A stretch of DNA of 64,000 bases, from contig JAEEYP010000052.1 in the NCBI GenBank assembly GCA_016288155.1, positions 1 through 64,000 on the forward strand, read 5' to 3'. The stretch is from Clostridiales bacterium (GTDB taxonomy: Bacteria; Bacillota; Clostridia; Oscillospirales; CAG-272). A program made the translations under genes and the position numbers. The notes beneath the pieces were generated by a model. The model was not told where the DNA came from. It searched no databases and saw only the letters and a list, made by a program, of their open reading frames with translations. Each line of letters starts with the position of its first letter. The stretch's first letter is position 1. Of this stretch, positions 40,126 to 48,540 are shown piece by piece.

Positions 40126-41277
40126 ATGAAGGCTGCAAAGAAAACACCCGCGGAGACGATCGTCCCGGAGGCGACCTCCGAGGAAAAGAAGAAAGCGCTC
40201 CATACCGCGATCTCGCAGATCGAACGTACCTACGGGAAGGGCGCCATCATCAAGATGGGCGAGAACCCGCGCATGAACGTCAGTACGATCTCCACCGGAT
40301 CCCTCAATCTGGATTTTGCCCTCGGCGTCGGCGGTCTGCCGCGCGGACGGATCGTGGAGATCTACGGTCCCGAATCCTCCGGTAAAACGACGGTGGCGCT
40401 CCACGTCGTCGCCGAAGCGCAGAAGGCGGGCGGCGAGGCGGCGTTCATCGACGCCGAGCACGCGCTCGATCCGGAATATGCCAAGGCGCTCGGCGTGGAC
40501 ATCGATTCTATGCTCGTCTCCCAGCCGGATTCCGGCGAGCAGGGGCTGGAGATCTGCGAGGCGCTCGTGCGCTCCGGCGCGATCGACGTCGTTGTGATCG
40601 ACTCCGTCGCCGCGCTCGTGCCGCAGCAGGAGATCGAGGGCGACATGGGGGCGGCGCACGTCGGTCTCCAGGCGCGGCTCATGTCTCAGGCGCTGCGCAA
40701 GCTGTCCGGTACCGTCTCCAAGACGAAATGCATCGTCATCTTCATCAACCAGATGCGCGAGAAGGTCGGCGTCATGTACGGGAATCCGGAAACGACGCCG
40801 GGCGGCAAGGCGCTGAAATTCTACGCTTCCGTCCGCCTCGACATCCGCAAAGTGGAGAATCTGAAGAACGGCTCCGACATCTACGGCGCGCACGTCCGCT
40901 GCAAGGTCGTCAAGAACAAGGTGGCGCCGCCGTTCCGCACCGCGGAGTTCGATATCCTCTACGGCCGCGGCATCAGCAAGACCTCGGAGATCCTCGATAT
41001 GGCCGTTACGCTCGGCGTGATCGAGAAGAGCGGCGCATGGTTCTCCTATCAGGGACAGCGGATCGGGCAGGGCAAGGACAACGCCCGGAAATTCCTCGAG
41101 GACACGCCGGACGCCGCCGCGGAGATCGAGCGCCTCGTGCGCGAGAAGGCCGCCGCCGCCCGGCAGGAGGAAAAGACCGGCGAGAGCGACGAAGACGGAC
41201 TTGACATCCGGCTTCTGGAGGACGAGAACGGCGACGGGCTGGACGAGCTCGACGGTCTCGGCGGAGACGAGGCGTGA
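40126..41277 (+). CDS. recA: Recombinase RecA
   Basis: 383 residues. Forms ATP-dependent filaments on single-stranded DNA for strand exchange and the SOS response. Walker [10 protein letters not shown], Walker [12 protein letters not shown], loop L1 [10 protein letters not shown], loop L2 region [22 protein letters not shown]. The C-terminal tail after about 345 is very acidic ([20 protein letters not shown]), as usual. AAAGGAA lies upstream of ATG 40126. Followed by recF after 35 bases. Confidence 0.98.
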   Translation: MKAAKKTPAETIVPEATSEEKKKALHTAISQIERTYGKGAIIKMGENPRMNVSTISTGSLNLDFALGVGGLPRGRIVEIYGPESSGKTTVALHVVAEAQKAGGEAAFIDAEHALDPEYAKALGVDIDSMLVSQPDSGEQGLEICEALVRSGAIDVVVIDSVAALVPQQEIEGDMGAAHVGLQARLMSQALRKLSGTVSKTKCIVIFINQMREKVGVMYGNPETTPGGKALKFYASVRLDIRKVENLKNGSDIYGAHVRCKVVKNKVAPPFRTAEFDILYGRGISKTSEILDMAVTLGVIEKSGAWFSYQGQRIGQGKDNARKFLEDTPDAAAEIERLVREKAAAARQEEKTGESDEDGLDIRLLEDENGDGLDELDGLGGDEA

Positions 41278-41312
41278 CGGCGCGGAACGCCGGACGCACC
41301 GCGGCATAAGAC

Positions 41313-42458
41313 ATGTACGCAGTATCGCTTTCACTGGAGAATTACCGGAATCTTCCCGACGCGTCGCTGACGCTCTCTCCGGGGATCAACGTCCTCTGGG
41401 GAGACAACGCGCAGGGAAAATCGAATATTCTCGAAGGCCTCTACTATTTTGCGCGGGGAAGATCCTTCCGCGGCGTGCCGGACAGGCTCCTCATCCGTAC
41501 CGGATGCGAATTCGCCTCGCTGCGGCTCTCGTGCCGCCGGGAGGGCGATACGCACGATACCGAGCTCGGCGCCGTGATCCCCCAGCACGGGCGTAAGCGC
41601 CTGACGCGCGGCGGCGCGCCGCTTTCCGGGATGCGGGAAATGGTCGGCGCGTTCCGCGCCGTGCTCTTCTGCCCGGAACATCTGACGCTGATCTCCGGTT
41701 CTCCGGCGCTGCGGCGGTCGTTTCTCGATATCGCCGCCGCGCAGCTCTCGCCGCAGTACGTGGCGGCGCTCAGCGTGTATACGCGGGCGCTCGCGGAGCG
41801 GAACGCGCTGCTCAGGCAGGCGGCGGAGGGAGAGAACGTCGGATCGGATCAGTGGGAGGTCTACGCCGAGCAGCTCGCGCGCAGCGGCGCGTACCTTGCG
41901 CAGGTGCGCAGCGCGTACGTCCGGCGGCTGGAGGGACACGTCGCGTCCTGCTTCGCCGACATGACGGACGGACGGGAGAAGCCGACTTTGCGCTATCAGT
42001 GCACGGCGCAGACGCCGCAGGACCCGCAGGAGGGGGAGCTCTTTACCCCGGCGCCGGACGAGGCGCTGCGCGCCTCCATGGCGGCGGCGCTGACGTCGGA
42101 CATCCCCCGGGAGATCCGGGCGGGGACGACGCTGTTCGGCGTCCACCGGGACGATCTGACCATCGAGCTGAACGGCGAGGCGGCGAAGCTCTACGCCTCG
42201 CAGGGTCAGACGAGGTCGCTGGCATTGGCGATGAAACTGGCGGAGGGCGCGATCTCCCGCGACATCGGCGGGGGAGAGCCCGTATATCTGTTGGACGACG
42301 TTTTTTCGGAACTGGACGCGGCGCGGCGCGAATATCTCTTGTCCGCGCTCGGAGACCGGCAGGTGGTCATCACCTCCTGCGAGCCGGAGACGTGGATCTC
42401 CGGGGTATCCGGTGTGGCGTGGTTCCGGGTGAGGAACGGCACGGTCGAGACACGGTGA
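41313..42458 (+). CDS. recF: DNA repair and replication protein RecF
   Basis: 381 residues, SMC-like ATPase that helps load RecA at gaps. N-terminal LSLENYRNLPDASLTL, Walker A GDNAQGKSN, GRSFRGVPDR, then VLFCPEHLTLISGSP with RRSFLDIAAAQLSP, signature region YASQGQTRSLALAMKL and Walker B VYLLDDVFSELD. In most bacteria recF lies in the dnaA-dnaN-recF-gyrB region near oriC. Here it sits between recA and recX, and no dnaA, dnaN or gyrB is in the window. No strong ribosome-binding site precedes ATG 41313. Confidence 0.93.
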   Translation: MYAVSLSLENYRNLPDASLTLSPGINVLWGDNAQGKSNILEGLYYFARGRSFRGVPDRLLIRTGCEFASLRLSCRREGDTHDTELGAVIPQHGRKRLTRGGAPLSGMREMVGAFRAVLFCPEHLTLISGSPALRRSFLDIAAAQLSPQYVAALSVYTRALAERNALLRQAAEGENVGSDQWEVYAEQLARSGAYLAQVRSAYVRRLEGHVASCFADMTDGREKPTLRYQCTAQTPQDPQEGELFTPAPDEALRASMAAALTSDIPREIRAGTTLFGVHRDDLTIELNGEAAKLYASQGQTRSLALAMKLAEGAISRDIGGGEPVYLLDDVFSELDAARREYLLSALGDRQVVITSCEPETWISGVSGVAWFRVRNGTVETR

Positions 42459-42500
42459 CCGCATTGCCGGATGACAACGAGTATCAGAAGGAGTTCGACG

Positions 42501-43142
42501 TTGAGTACCTATACCGTTCAGTCCGTGAGTGAATCCCCGGCGGGGATATCGGTTTCCGTTTCCGTTCCGCCCGACGGAAATAAGGAAGCGGGAACCGCGG
42601 AATTCCTGATCTCCCGCGAGCAGTGGGCGTGGGGCAGGCTGAGTCCTGGGGACGCTGTTTCCGAGGAGGAGTACGGCCGGATGGAGCATGCGGCTGTCTT
42701 TTCCCGCGCGCTGGCGCGGACACGGGAGATCTTGTCCTATTCCGGCATCAGCCGTCACGCGCTGATCGGGCGTCTCCGCCATTTCGGCTTTGAGGACGAC
42801 GTGTGCGAGGAGACGGCGGATTACGCTGTCGCGCACGGGCTCGTGCGCGAGAAGGCGCAGACGGAACACGCGGTCGATACGTACCTGCACCGCAAATACT
42901 GGGGCAGAAAGCGCATCGTCGCCGAGCTGACCGCCCGCGGCTACGCGCCGGAGGTGATCCGCGACGCCGTCGCGGCCGTTCCGGAGGAGGAGTTCATGCG
43001 GACGCTCGCGTCGATTCTGCGCCGCAAGTACGATACGCTGCCGGACGATCCGCAGGAGAAGCAGAAGATGATCCTCTCGCTGCTCCGGCTCGGCTACAGC
43101 GCCGGCGAGATCAGGCAGGCGATCGAGGATTTCGGCGGGTGA
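42501..43142 (+). CDS. recX: Recombination regulator RecX
   Basis: 213 residues from TTG 42501, which has AAGGAG seven bases upstream; the track's ATG at 42471 has none. RecX binds inside the RecA filament and limits it. Three-helix repeats are visible: ALARTREILSYSGISRHALIGRL, YLHRKYWGRKRIVAELTARG, and ILRRKYDTLPDDPQEKQKMILSLLRLGYS, ending in IRQAIEDF as RecX proteins do. About 75 extra N-terminal residues before the first repeat resemble the Firmicutes RecX N-terminal strand region. Confidence 0.9.
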   Translation: MSTYTVQSVSESPAGISVSVSVPPDGNKEAGTAEFLISREQWAWGRLSPGDAVSEEEYGRMEHAAVFSRALARTREILSYSGISRHALIGRLRHFGFEDDVCEETADYAVAHGLVREKAQTEHAVDTYLHRKYWGRKRIVAELTARGYAPEVIRDAVAAVPEEEFMRTLASILRRKYDTLPDDPQEKQKMILSLLRLGYSAGEIRQAIEDFGG

Positions 43143-43180
43143 TCCCGTCGGCTGACGGGTTTCCCCCTATAGGAGCGAAA

Positions 43181-44530
43181 ATGGATAAAAAGAAGATCAA
43201 GGTCGGTTTCGTTTCTCTCGGCTGTCCGAAGAATCAGCTCGATACGGAGGTCATGCTCGCGCACGTCGCCGAGGCGGGCTATACGATCACGCCGGAGGAG
43301 AGCGAAGCGGACGTCGTCATCGTCAATACTTGCGCGTTCATCGAGAGCGCGAAGCGCGAGGCGATCGACAATATACTGGACGTCGCGTGGCTGAAGAAGC
43401 ACGCGCATCTGCGCGCGCTCATCGTGACGGGCTGCCTGCCGCAGCGGTATCGGGAAGAGGTGCTCGCCGATATGCCGGAGGTGGACGCCGTGCTCGGCGT
43501 CGGCTCGATCCATCGGATCGTGGAGGCGATCGAGACGGTCCTCAGCCGGAAAAAAGAGAAATTCGCGTGCTTTGACGACCTCGATTCTCTGCCGCTCGGC
43601 GGAGACCGCGTCGTCACGACGGGCGACGCCTACGCGTACCTGAAGATCTCCGAGGGGTGCGACAACCGCTGCGCGTACTGCGCGATCCCGCAGATCCGCG
43701 GCAGGATGCGCTCGCGCCCCGTCGAGGACTTGGTGAACGAAGCGAAGACGCTGGAGGGGATGGGGATCCGGGAACTCATCCTCGTGGCGCAGGATACCTC
43801 CGCCTACGGGCGGGATCTGTACGGGGAGTATTCCCTCGTGCGGCTTTTGCGCGCGCTGGCGGCGGAAACGTCGATCCCGTGGATCCGCCTGCTCTACTGC
43901 TATCCGGATAAGATCACGGACGAGCTCGTAGCGGAGATCGCGCACAACGACCGGATCGTCAAGTATATCGACATCCCCGTGCAGCACGTCTCGGATGCGG
44001 TGCTCGCCCGCATGAACCGGCACGGCGGCGCGGCGTGCGTCCGCGGCGCGGTCCGCCGCCTCAGAGAGGGCGTGCCGGGCATCGCGCTCCGCACGACGCT
44101 CCTCGTCGGCTTCCCCGGCGAGACGGAAGAGGATTTCGAGGAACTCTGCCGCTTCGTTAAGGAGGCGCGCTTCGAGTGCCTCGGCGTCTTCCCGTTCTCT
44201 CCCGAGGAGGGGACGGCGGCGTACGACATGCCCGATCCAATCGACGCGCAGACGGCGCAGGACCGCGCGGATATCGTGATGCGCACGCAGGCGGAGATCA
44301 GCGAGGAGGCGAAGCGCCGCTTCGTCGGCAAAACGGTCCGCGTCCTCTGCGAGGGATACGACGTCGTGGCGGAGGCGTACTACGGACGGACGGAATACGA
44401 CGCGCCGGAGATCGACGGAAAGGTGTACTTTACGTCGCCGTCCGGGGCGAAATGGTCGGAGGGCGAATTCGTGGAGGTCCGCGTCACGGAATCGATGGAC
44501 TACGATCTCGTGGGAGAAAGCGTCCTCTGA
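43181..44530 (+). CDS. rimO: Ribosomal protein S12 methylthiotransferase RimO
   Basis: Radical SAM enzyme that adds a methylthio group to Asp of ribosomal protein S12. 449 residues from ATG 43181 (TAGGAG upstream). The N-terminal UPF0004 domain carries three cysteines for a second [4Fe-4S] cluster (SLGCPKNQ, NTCAFIESA, GCLPQR). The radical SAM motif is CDNRCAYCAIP. The C-terminal TRAM domain covers about residues 380-449. The pattern GCPKNQLDTE and CAYCAIPQIRG distinguishes RimO from MiaB. Confidence 0.95.
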   Translation: MDKKKIKVGFVSLGCPKNQLDTEVMLAHVAEAGYTITPEESEADVVIVNTCAFIESAKREAIDNILDVAWLKKHAHLRALIVTGCLPQRYREEVLADMPEVDAVLGVGSIHRIVEAIETVLSRKKEKFACFDDLDSLPLGGDRVVTTGDAYAYLKISEGCDNRCAYCAIPQIRGRMRSRPVEDLVNEAKTLEGMGIRELILVAQDTSAYGRDLYGEYSLVRLLRALAAETSIPWIRLLYCYPDKITDELVAEIAHNDRIVKYIDIPVQHVSDAVLARMNRHGGAACVRGAVRRLREGVPGIALRTTLLVGFPGETEEDFEELCRFVKEARFECLGVFPFSPEEGTAAYDMPDPIDAQTAQDRADIVMRTQAEISEEAKRRFVGKTVRVLCEGYDVVAEAYYGRTEYDAPEIDGKVYFTSPSGAKWSEGEFVEVRVTESMDYDLVGESVL

Positions 44531-44548
44531 GGGACGGGAGGAAAAAGC

Positions 44549-45121
44549 ATGAATCTGCCGAACAAGCTGACGCTTCTGCGCGTGGTGATCATCCCGCTGT
44601 TTTTGTTCGTTCTGTGCGTTCCGCTCCCGCTGCCGGAGGTCGCCGTCCGTCTGATCGCGGCGGCGCTGTTCGGCGCGGCGGCGCTGACCGATCTGTTCGA
44701 CGGGATGATCGCGCGCAAATACCATCTCATCACGGATTTCGGCAAGCTGATGGATCCGCTGGCGGACAAATGCCTCGTCATCAGCGCGATGCTGGGGCTC
44801 CTCGTCTACTGCCCGCAGATGCAGCGCGGCTTCATCTGGGCGGTGGCGGTCGTCGTCTTCCGCGAGCTCGCCGTGACGTCGCTGCGCCTGCTCGCCGCCT
44901 CGAAGGGCGGCGAGGTGATCGCGGCGGCGTGGCTCGGCAAGGTCAAGACGGTGACGCAGATCGTCTGTGTGCTGACGATCCTGCTTGAACCGGTGCTGTT
45001 CCCGTTTGAGTGGATGCGGACGTGGCTGCCGCTCTCGTGGCTCACGACGCTCGTCATGACGGTGATGACCGTGTGGAGCGGGATCTCGTACTTCGTCTCC
45101 TACCGGGAGTATTTTCGGTGA
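44549..45121 (+). CDS. pgsA: CDP-diacylglycerol-glycerol-3-phosphate 3-phosphatidyltransferase
   Basis: Membrane enzyme for the first committed step of phosphatidylglycerol synthesis. 190 residues with about five hydrophobic helices. The CDP-alcohol phosphatidyltransferase motif DG-x2-AR-x8-G-x3-D-x3-D is present (DGMIARK...DFGKLMDPLAD). The NLPNKLTLLRVVIIP start is typical. 18 bases after rimO, likely one operon. Confidence 0.93.
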   Translation: MNLPNKLTLLRVVIIPLFLFVLCVPLPLPEVAVRLIAAALFGAAALTDLFDGMIARKYHLITDFGKLMDPLADKCLVISAMLGLLVYCPQMQRGFIWAVAVVVFRELAVTSLRLLAASKGGEVIAAAWLGKVKTVTQIVCVLTILLEPVLFPFEWMRTWLPLSWLTTLVMTVMTVWSGISYFVSYREYFR

Positions 45122-45140
45122 CGCCTGAAAACAGAATGGG

Positions 45141-45177
45141 AAGACCGGTCCGGGGCACTTGCCCGGGACCGGTCTTT
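45141..45177. terminator. Terminator between pgsA and the convergent G1P dehydrogenase
   Basis: AAGACCGGTCC pairs with GGACCGGTCTT, with a further GGGG/CCCG region closing the loop. The T-run is short on both sides, so efficiency may be modest. Confidence 0.7.
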
Positions 45178-45194
45178 CGTTATTATTCCGCGTT

Positions 45195-46529
45195 TTATAT
45201 GCCGACGCCGTCCGCCGGCTCGCCCAGATCCCACAAAAGCCGCGTGAGCACGTACTTGTCGCGGATATCGGCGGCGAAGCGGATCAGGAGGCGCACCTCG
45301 TCCGCCGTCATGCCGAGTCCTTCCGGCTCCGTCGGGAAGCCGATGCGCCGGTAGAAGGCGGTCATGGAAACGGCGGAGGGGAGCGAGCGCATGACGGCGG
45401 TCAGATCGTCCCAGCGGGCGAGGATCCGCTCCAACCGTACCGCGTGGCGCGCGGGATCGTATTTCCCCTCTTTTTCCTCAAGGCGGATCATCGCCTCGGC
45501 GCCGGGACCGACGGCATCCCGCATCACCGCCGCGTGCGCCGCCCAATCGAAGGAGCGGGCATGCGCCAGCGCGCGTTCCCGATCCGGCGTGACGGCGCGC
45601 AGCGCTTCGTAGGCGCGCAGCACGGGCAATACGGCGAAGCCGCACTGGATCCCGTGCAGATCGGCGCGCGTGCCGAAGGCGAGCGAGCGCATGTCGCGGA
45701 TGTGGGAGATATAGTGCTCCATGCCGGAGGCGGGGCGGGAGAGGTGCGCGCATTCCATGGCGAGCCCGGAGAGGATCAGCCCTTCGGTGACGGCGGCGAC
45801 GGCGTCGGGATCGCCGGACACGGCGGCGTCCGCCGCCCTGACGACGCGCTCCAGCGAGATGCGCACCATGCGGGCGATCTCCGGGCAGTAATACTCGTCG
45901 TTGATGATATGAGAGATCTCCCATTCCGCCAGACTGACGTATTTGGCGGTCATGTCGCCGATCCCGGCGAGGATCATCTCCCGCGGCGCTGCGGCGAGGA
46001 CGTCCGTGTCGGCGACGATGGAGGACGCCGCGGCGGAGGGGAGCGATACCTTCAGCCCGCCCATCTCCATGGAGGAGGAAGCGGAGGCGTAGCCGTCCAT
46101 CGACGGCGCGGTCGGGATATAGAGATACGGGCGTCCGGACGTTTTCGCGAGCAGCTTGCAGACGTCGTTGACGACCCCGCCGCCGATCCCGCCGATCCAG
46201 TCGCAGGATGGATCGAAGCGGAAGACGGCCTCGCCCATCGTCCGCTCGTCCGGCGCCGGGCGGGAGGAGGAGAGGATATGGCGCGCCGTGGGGATCCCCG
46301 CGGAGGCGAGCACGGACGCCGCTTTCTCCCCGGCGGCAGCCCACGTGTTCGGATCGGCGAGAAGGAAACCCTTCGTGCCGCCGAGCTCCCGCATGGCGGC
46401 GGGAAGCTCGCCGAGCGTGCCGCGTCCGAGGCGTACGCGGGAGAGGGATACGGCGTGGAAGGTATGGCATGCGGGGCAGTCGAAGCCGCCCTGCACGAGC
46501 AGCGTCTGAAGATCGGTGAAGCCGGACAT
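45195..46529 (-). CDS. sn-glycerol-1-phosphate dehydrogenase (AraM/EgsA family)
   Basis: 444 residues from ATG 46529 (GGAGG five bases upstream); the track's 46673 start crosses the promoter. Reduces dihydroxyacetone phosphate to sn-glycerol-1-phosphate, the stereoisomer used in archaeal lipids and, in Bacillus subtilis AraM, for heptaprenylglyceryl phosphate. Iron-type alcohol dehydrogenase fold: IGGIGGGVVNDVCK binds NAD(P); the metal ligands are expected in the helical domain (HLSRPASGMEHYISH, DLHGIQCG). An N-terminal FDCPACHTFHAVSL with two Cys is extra to AraM as I recall it. No PcrB prenyltransferase is nearby; pgsA is convergent. Confidence 0.87.
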   Translation of the reverse strand: MSGFTDLQTLLVQGGFDCPACHTFHAVSLSRVRLGRGTLGELPAAMRELGGTKGFLLADPNTWAAAGEKAASVLASAGIPTARHILSSSRPAPDERTMGEAVFRFDPSCDWIGGIGGGVVNDVCKLLAKTSGRPYLYIPTAPSMDGYASASSSMEMGGLKVSLPSAAASSIVADTDVLAAAPREMILAGIGDMTAKYVSLAEWEISHIINDEYYCPEIARMVRISLERVVRAADAAVSGDPDAVAAVTEGLILSGLAMECAHLSRPASGMEHYISHIRDMRSLAFGTRADLHGIQCGFAVLPVLRAYEALRAVTPDRERALAHARSFDWAAHAAVMRDAVGPGAEAMIRLEEKEGKYDPARHAVRLERILARWDDLTAVMRSLPSAVSMTAFYRRIGFPTEPEGLGMTADEVRLLIRFAADIRDKYVLTRLLWDLGEPADGVGI

Positions 46530-46577
46530 ACGTACCTCCGGAAAAGGATCTGCCGCGCCGCGGCGGGGGACGGTATT

Positions 46578-46606
46578 ATTATAGCACACTTGCCGCGCCG
46601 GCGCAA
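46578..46606 (-). promoter_or_regulatory. Promoter of the G1P dehydrogenase gene
   Basis: Minus strand: TTGCGC, 17 bases, TATAAT with TGC before the -10. Confidence 0.78.
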
Positions 46607-46618
46607 GGGGATGCGGAC

Positions 46619-46820
46619 GGGGGAGCCTTTTGATAAAAGGCTCCCCCGCAGAACGCGCTCGCGCGTTCTGCAAACCCCTTGCGAAAACCTTTATGGCAAA
46701 AACAGGACAAGGTAAAGTGAAAGTCGTTAGACTTGGGTTTTCGCTTCACCTTGTTTTGTTTCTGTACAGAGGTTTTTGGGGTGGGTCCGGGAGGGACTTT
46801 TTCTCAAAAAGTTCCTCCCG
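46619..46820. repeat. Cluster of four hairpins, candidate palindromic (MITE- or REP-like) element
   Basis: Between the G1P dehydrogenase and SLOG genes lie four stems in about 200 bases: GGGGGAGCCTTTT / AAAAGGCTCCCCC (13 bp, 3-base loop); GCAGAACGCG / CGCGTTCTGC (10 bp); a long imperfect arm 46698-46762 around ACAAGGTAAAGTGAAA with AAGTC/GACTT at its tip; and CGGGAGGGACTTTTT / AAAAAGTTCCTCCCG (15 bp, one mismatch). AAACCCC...AAAACCT and AGGTTTTTGGGGT further frame the central arm as an imperfect outer repeat. No ORF of note crosses it. It could be a mobile repeat or a structured RNA. Confidence 0.65.
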
Positions 46821-46877
46821 TCCGTTCCCTGAATGATCGGTCTGTGTACCTTCGTCCCCCCAATCGCATTTTTCCCC

Positions 46878-46906
46878 TTGACATCGTGCGCCCGATATGC
46901 TACAAT
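46878..46906 (+). promoter_or_regulatory. Promoter of the SLOG-family gene
   Basis: TTGACA, 17 bases, TACAAT with TGC before the -10, about 33 bases ahead of ATG 46939. Confidence 0.85.
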
Positions 46907-46938
46907 AGTGACAGAACGCATGTTTGGATGGTATTGAG

Positions 46939-47415
46939 ATGGTTTGGGAACGCGCCGATACGGTCTGCTTCACGGGGCACCGGTTTTTGTCGGAGGCGGA
47001 GTGCGCGCATCTGCGGCGGCGGACGGAGGAGACCGTCCGTACCCTGATGATGCGCGGGTACTCCACCTACGTCTTCGGCGGCGCGCTCGGCTTCGATACG
47101 CTGGCGCAAGAGACCGTGACGGCGCTCCGGGGCGAGTTTCCCTTCCTCCGCGTCGTTATGGCGATCCCCTGCCGGGATCAGGACGCGCGCTGGCACAAAA
47201 GCGACCGCGCCGTATACCGGCGGCTCCTCGCCTCGGCGGATGAGCGGATCCTTTTGACGGAGGCATACGTGCCGGGCTGCATGCAGGCGCGGGACCGGTT
47301 CATGGTCGATCACAGCGCGCTCTGCGTGGCGTACTTCACCGGGCGGCCGGGCGGGACGATGTACACCGTCCGCTACGCGCGGGAGCGGTCCGTCCCGGTG
47401 TGCTTTCTGACGTGA
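46939..47415 (+). CDS. SLOG-family (DUF1273/YpsA-like) protein
   Basis: 158 residues from ATG 46939 (weak GGATGG upstream; TTG 46924 is the alternative). A Rossmann-like SLOG fold: VCFTGHRFL at the start, YVFGGALGFDTLAQE with the glycine-rich loop, MAIPCRDQDARWH, and VAYFTGRPGGTMYTVRYA near the end. YpsA-type proteins are thought to bind a nucleotide or ligand, and some influence cell division. The function here is unknown. It stands alone between the hairpin cluster and a terminator. Confidence 0.82.
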   Translation: MVWERADTVCFTGHRFLSEAECAHLRRRTEETVRTLMMRGYSTYVFGGALGFDTLAQETVTALRGEFPFLRVVMAIPCRDQDARWHKSDRAVYRRLLASADERILLTEAYVPGCMQARDRFMVDHSALCVAYFTGRPGGTMYTVRYARERSVPVCFLT

Positions 47416-47430
47416 GGGATTTATAGAAAA

Positions 47431-47476
47431 AACGAAAACGGCGCTTCCTTTGCGGGAAGCGCCGTTCGTTTTCGTT
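47431..47476. terminator. Bidirectional terminator after the SLOG gene
   Basis: AACGGCGCTTCC pairs with GGAAGCGCCGTT, flanked by GAAAACG/CGTTTTC. It also ends the convergent esterase transcript; its last base touches the esterase stop codon. Confidence 0.88.
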
Positions 47477-48498
47477 CAGTCCTGCGCGCGCCAGCCGGTC
47501 AGCCGGTCGAAGACCGGCCAGGCGAGGTCCGCGTAGAAGCGGTGCCCCTTCGGGCCGATCACGTGCTCGATCTTCCCCGGTGCGCCGAACGCCGCGTAAT
47601 AGGCGCGGGCGACGTCCGCCTGCTCTTTGGCGGAGCCGATGGGGAAGATGTCGTCTTCCATGCCGTTCACGATGACGAGCGGACGCGGCGCGATGAGCCC
47701 CGCGAGGTCGCCCATATCGAAATCGTTCATGATCCCCGGCACGTAATTGCAGAGGCAGTGTTCCTGCGCGCCGATGGAGGCGAGATAGCCGCAGAAGGCG
47801 CAGGAGGGCATCGCCGCGGCGATGCGCTCGTCGAGCGCGGCGGCGTAGATCGTGGCGGTGCCGCCGCCGGAATTGCCCATGATCGCGATGCGTTTCTCAT
47901 CGATCTGCGGATACTCTGCGAGGAGGACGTCGATCGCGCGGGAGACGTCCCAGCAGCGCTGTCCGATCAGCGTTTTTCCGAGCAGCAGCGCCTGTACGGC
48001 GGGCTGCCGGCAGTACGGACCGTTCTCCGTGCCGCCGCGCTCGCCGAACGCGCGCTGTTCCAGCGCGAGCGCCGCCTGACCGCGCGCGACGACCTGCCGC
48101 ACGAAGTCGCGGTCGCCTTTCACAAAGGATTCTTCGTCGCCCGGATATTTCGCGCGTCCCATCGAGATGTGCATGCCCTTGGAATGACCCTGCAGGCAGA
48201 TGATGAGCGGATGCTTCTCCCCCGGCGCACCCTTCGGCAGAAAGAGATGCCCGACGACGTCCACCTCCGGTTCGCTTTCAAAGAGGAAGCGGATCTCCGT
48301 GCAGCGCGGATCGGCGTCGCTCGTGCGGTCGACGCGGAAGTGCGGCTCCGTCCGCTCGAGCGGCAGTCCGAGAAGGGAAGCGAGGCGGGCGCGGGCGCCC
48401 GTCTGCCACGCGGCGGGATCTTCTCCTTCCCTGCGGCGCAGGGCGGGGCGGACGTCTTCCATGAGATGCAGCATGCGTACTTGCGGATCGAGTGCCAT
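47476..48498 (-). CDS. Alpha/beta hydrolase (acetyl-xylan-esterase/dienelactone-hydrolase-like)
   Basis: 340 residues without a signal peptide. An N-terminal helical part leads to the alpha/beta core: LIICLQGHSKGMH (oxyanion region), ALALEQRAFGERGG, the nucleophile elbow IMGNSGGGTA with Ser, VNGMEDDIFPI with the likely acid Asp, and GPKGHRFYAD with the catalytic His. Family members deacetylate sugars or cleave small esters. It is 42 bases downstream of a Gfo/Idh/MocA gene, and AGGAGG precedes ATG 48498. The spacer holds three short repeats of TATCGCG. Confidence 0.85.
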   Translation of the reverse strand: MALDPQVRMLHLMEDVRPALRRREGEDPAAWQTGARARLASLLGLPLERTEPHFRVDRTSDADPRCTEIRFLFESEPEVDVVGHLFLPKGAPGEKHPLIICLQGHSKGMHISMGRAKYPGDEESFVKGDRDFVRQVVARGQAALALEQRAFGERGGTENGPYCRQPAVQALLLGKTLIGQRCWDVSRAIDVLLAEYPQIDEKRIAIMGNSGGGTATIYAAALDERIAAAMPSCAFCGYLASIGAQEHCLCNYVPGIMNDFDMGDLAGLIAPRPLVIVNGMEDDIFPIGSAKEQADVARAYYAAFGAPGKIEHVIGPKGHRFYADLAWPVFDRLTGWRAQD

Positions 48499-48540
48499 GA
48501 TTCTCCTCCTGTTTTATCGCGTTTATCGCGGCATATCGCG

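Noticed and set aside
46619-46671. First two stems of the hairpin cluster as an intrinsic terminator
   Set aside because: Neither stem is followed by a T-run on either strand, and the adjacent gene on the minus strand starts, not ends, there.
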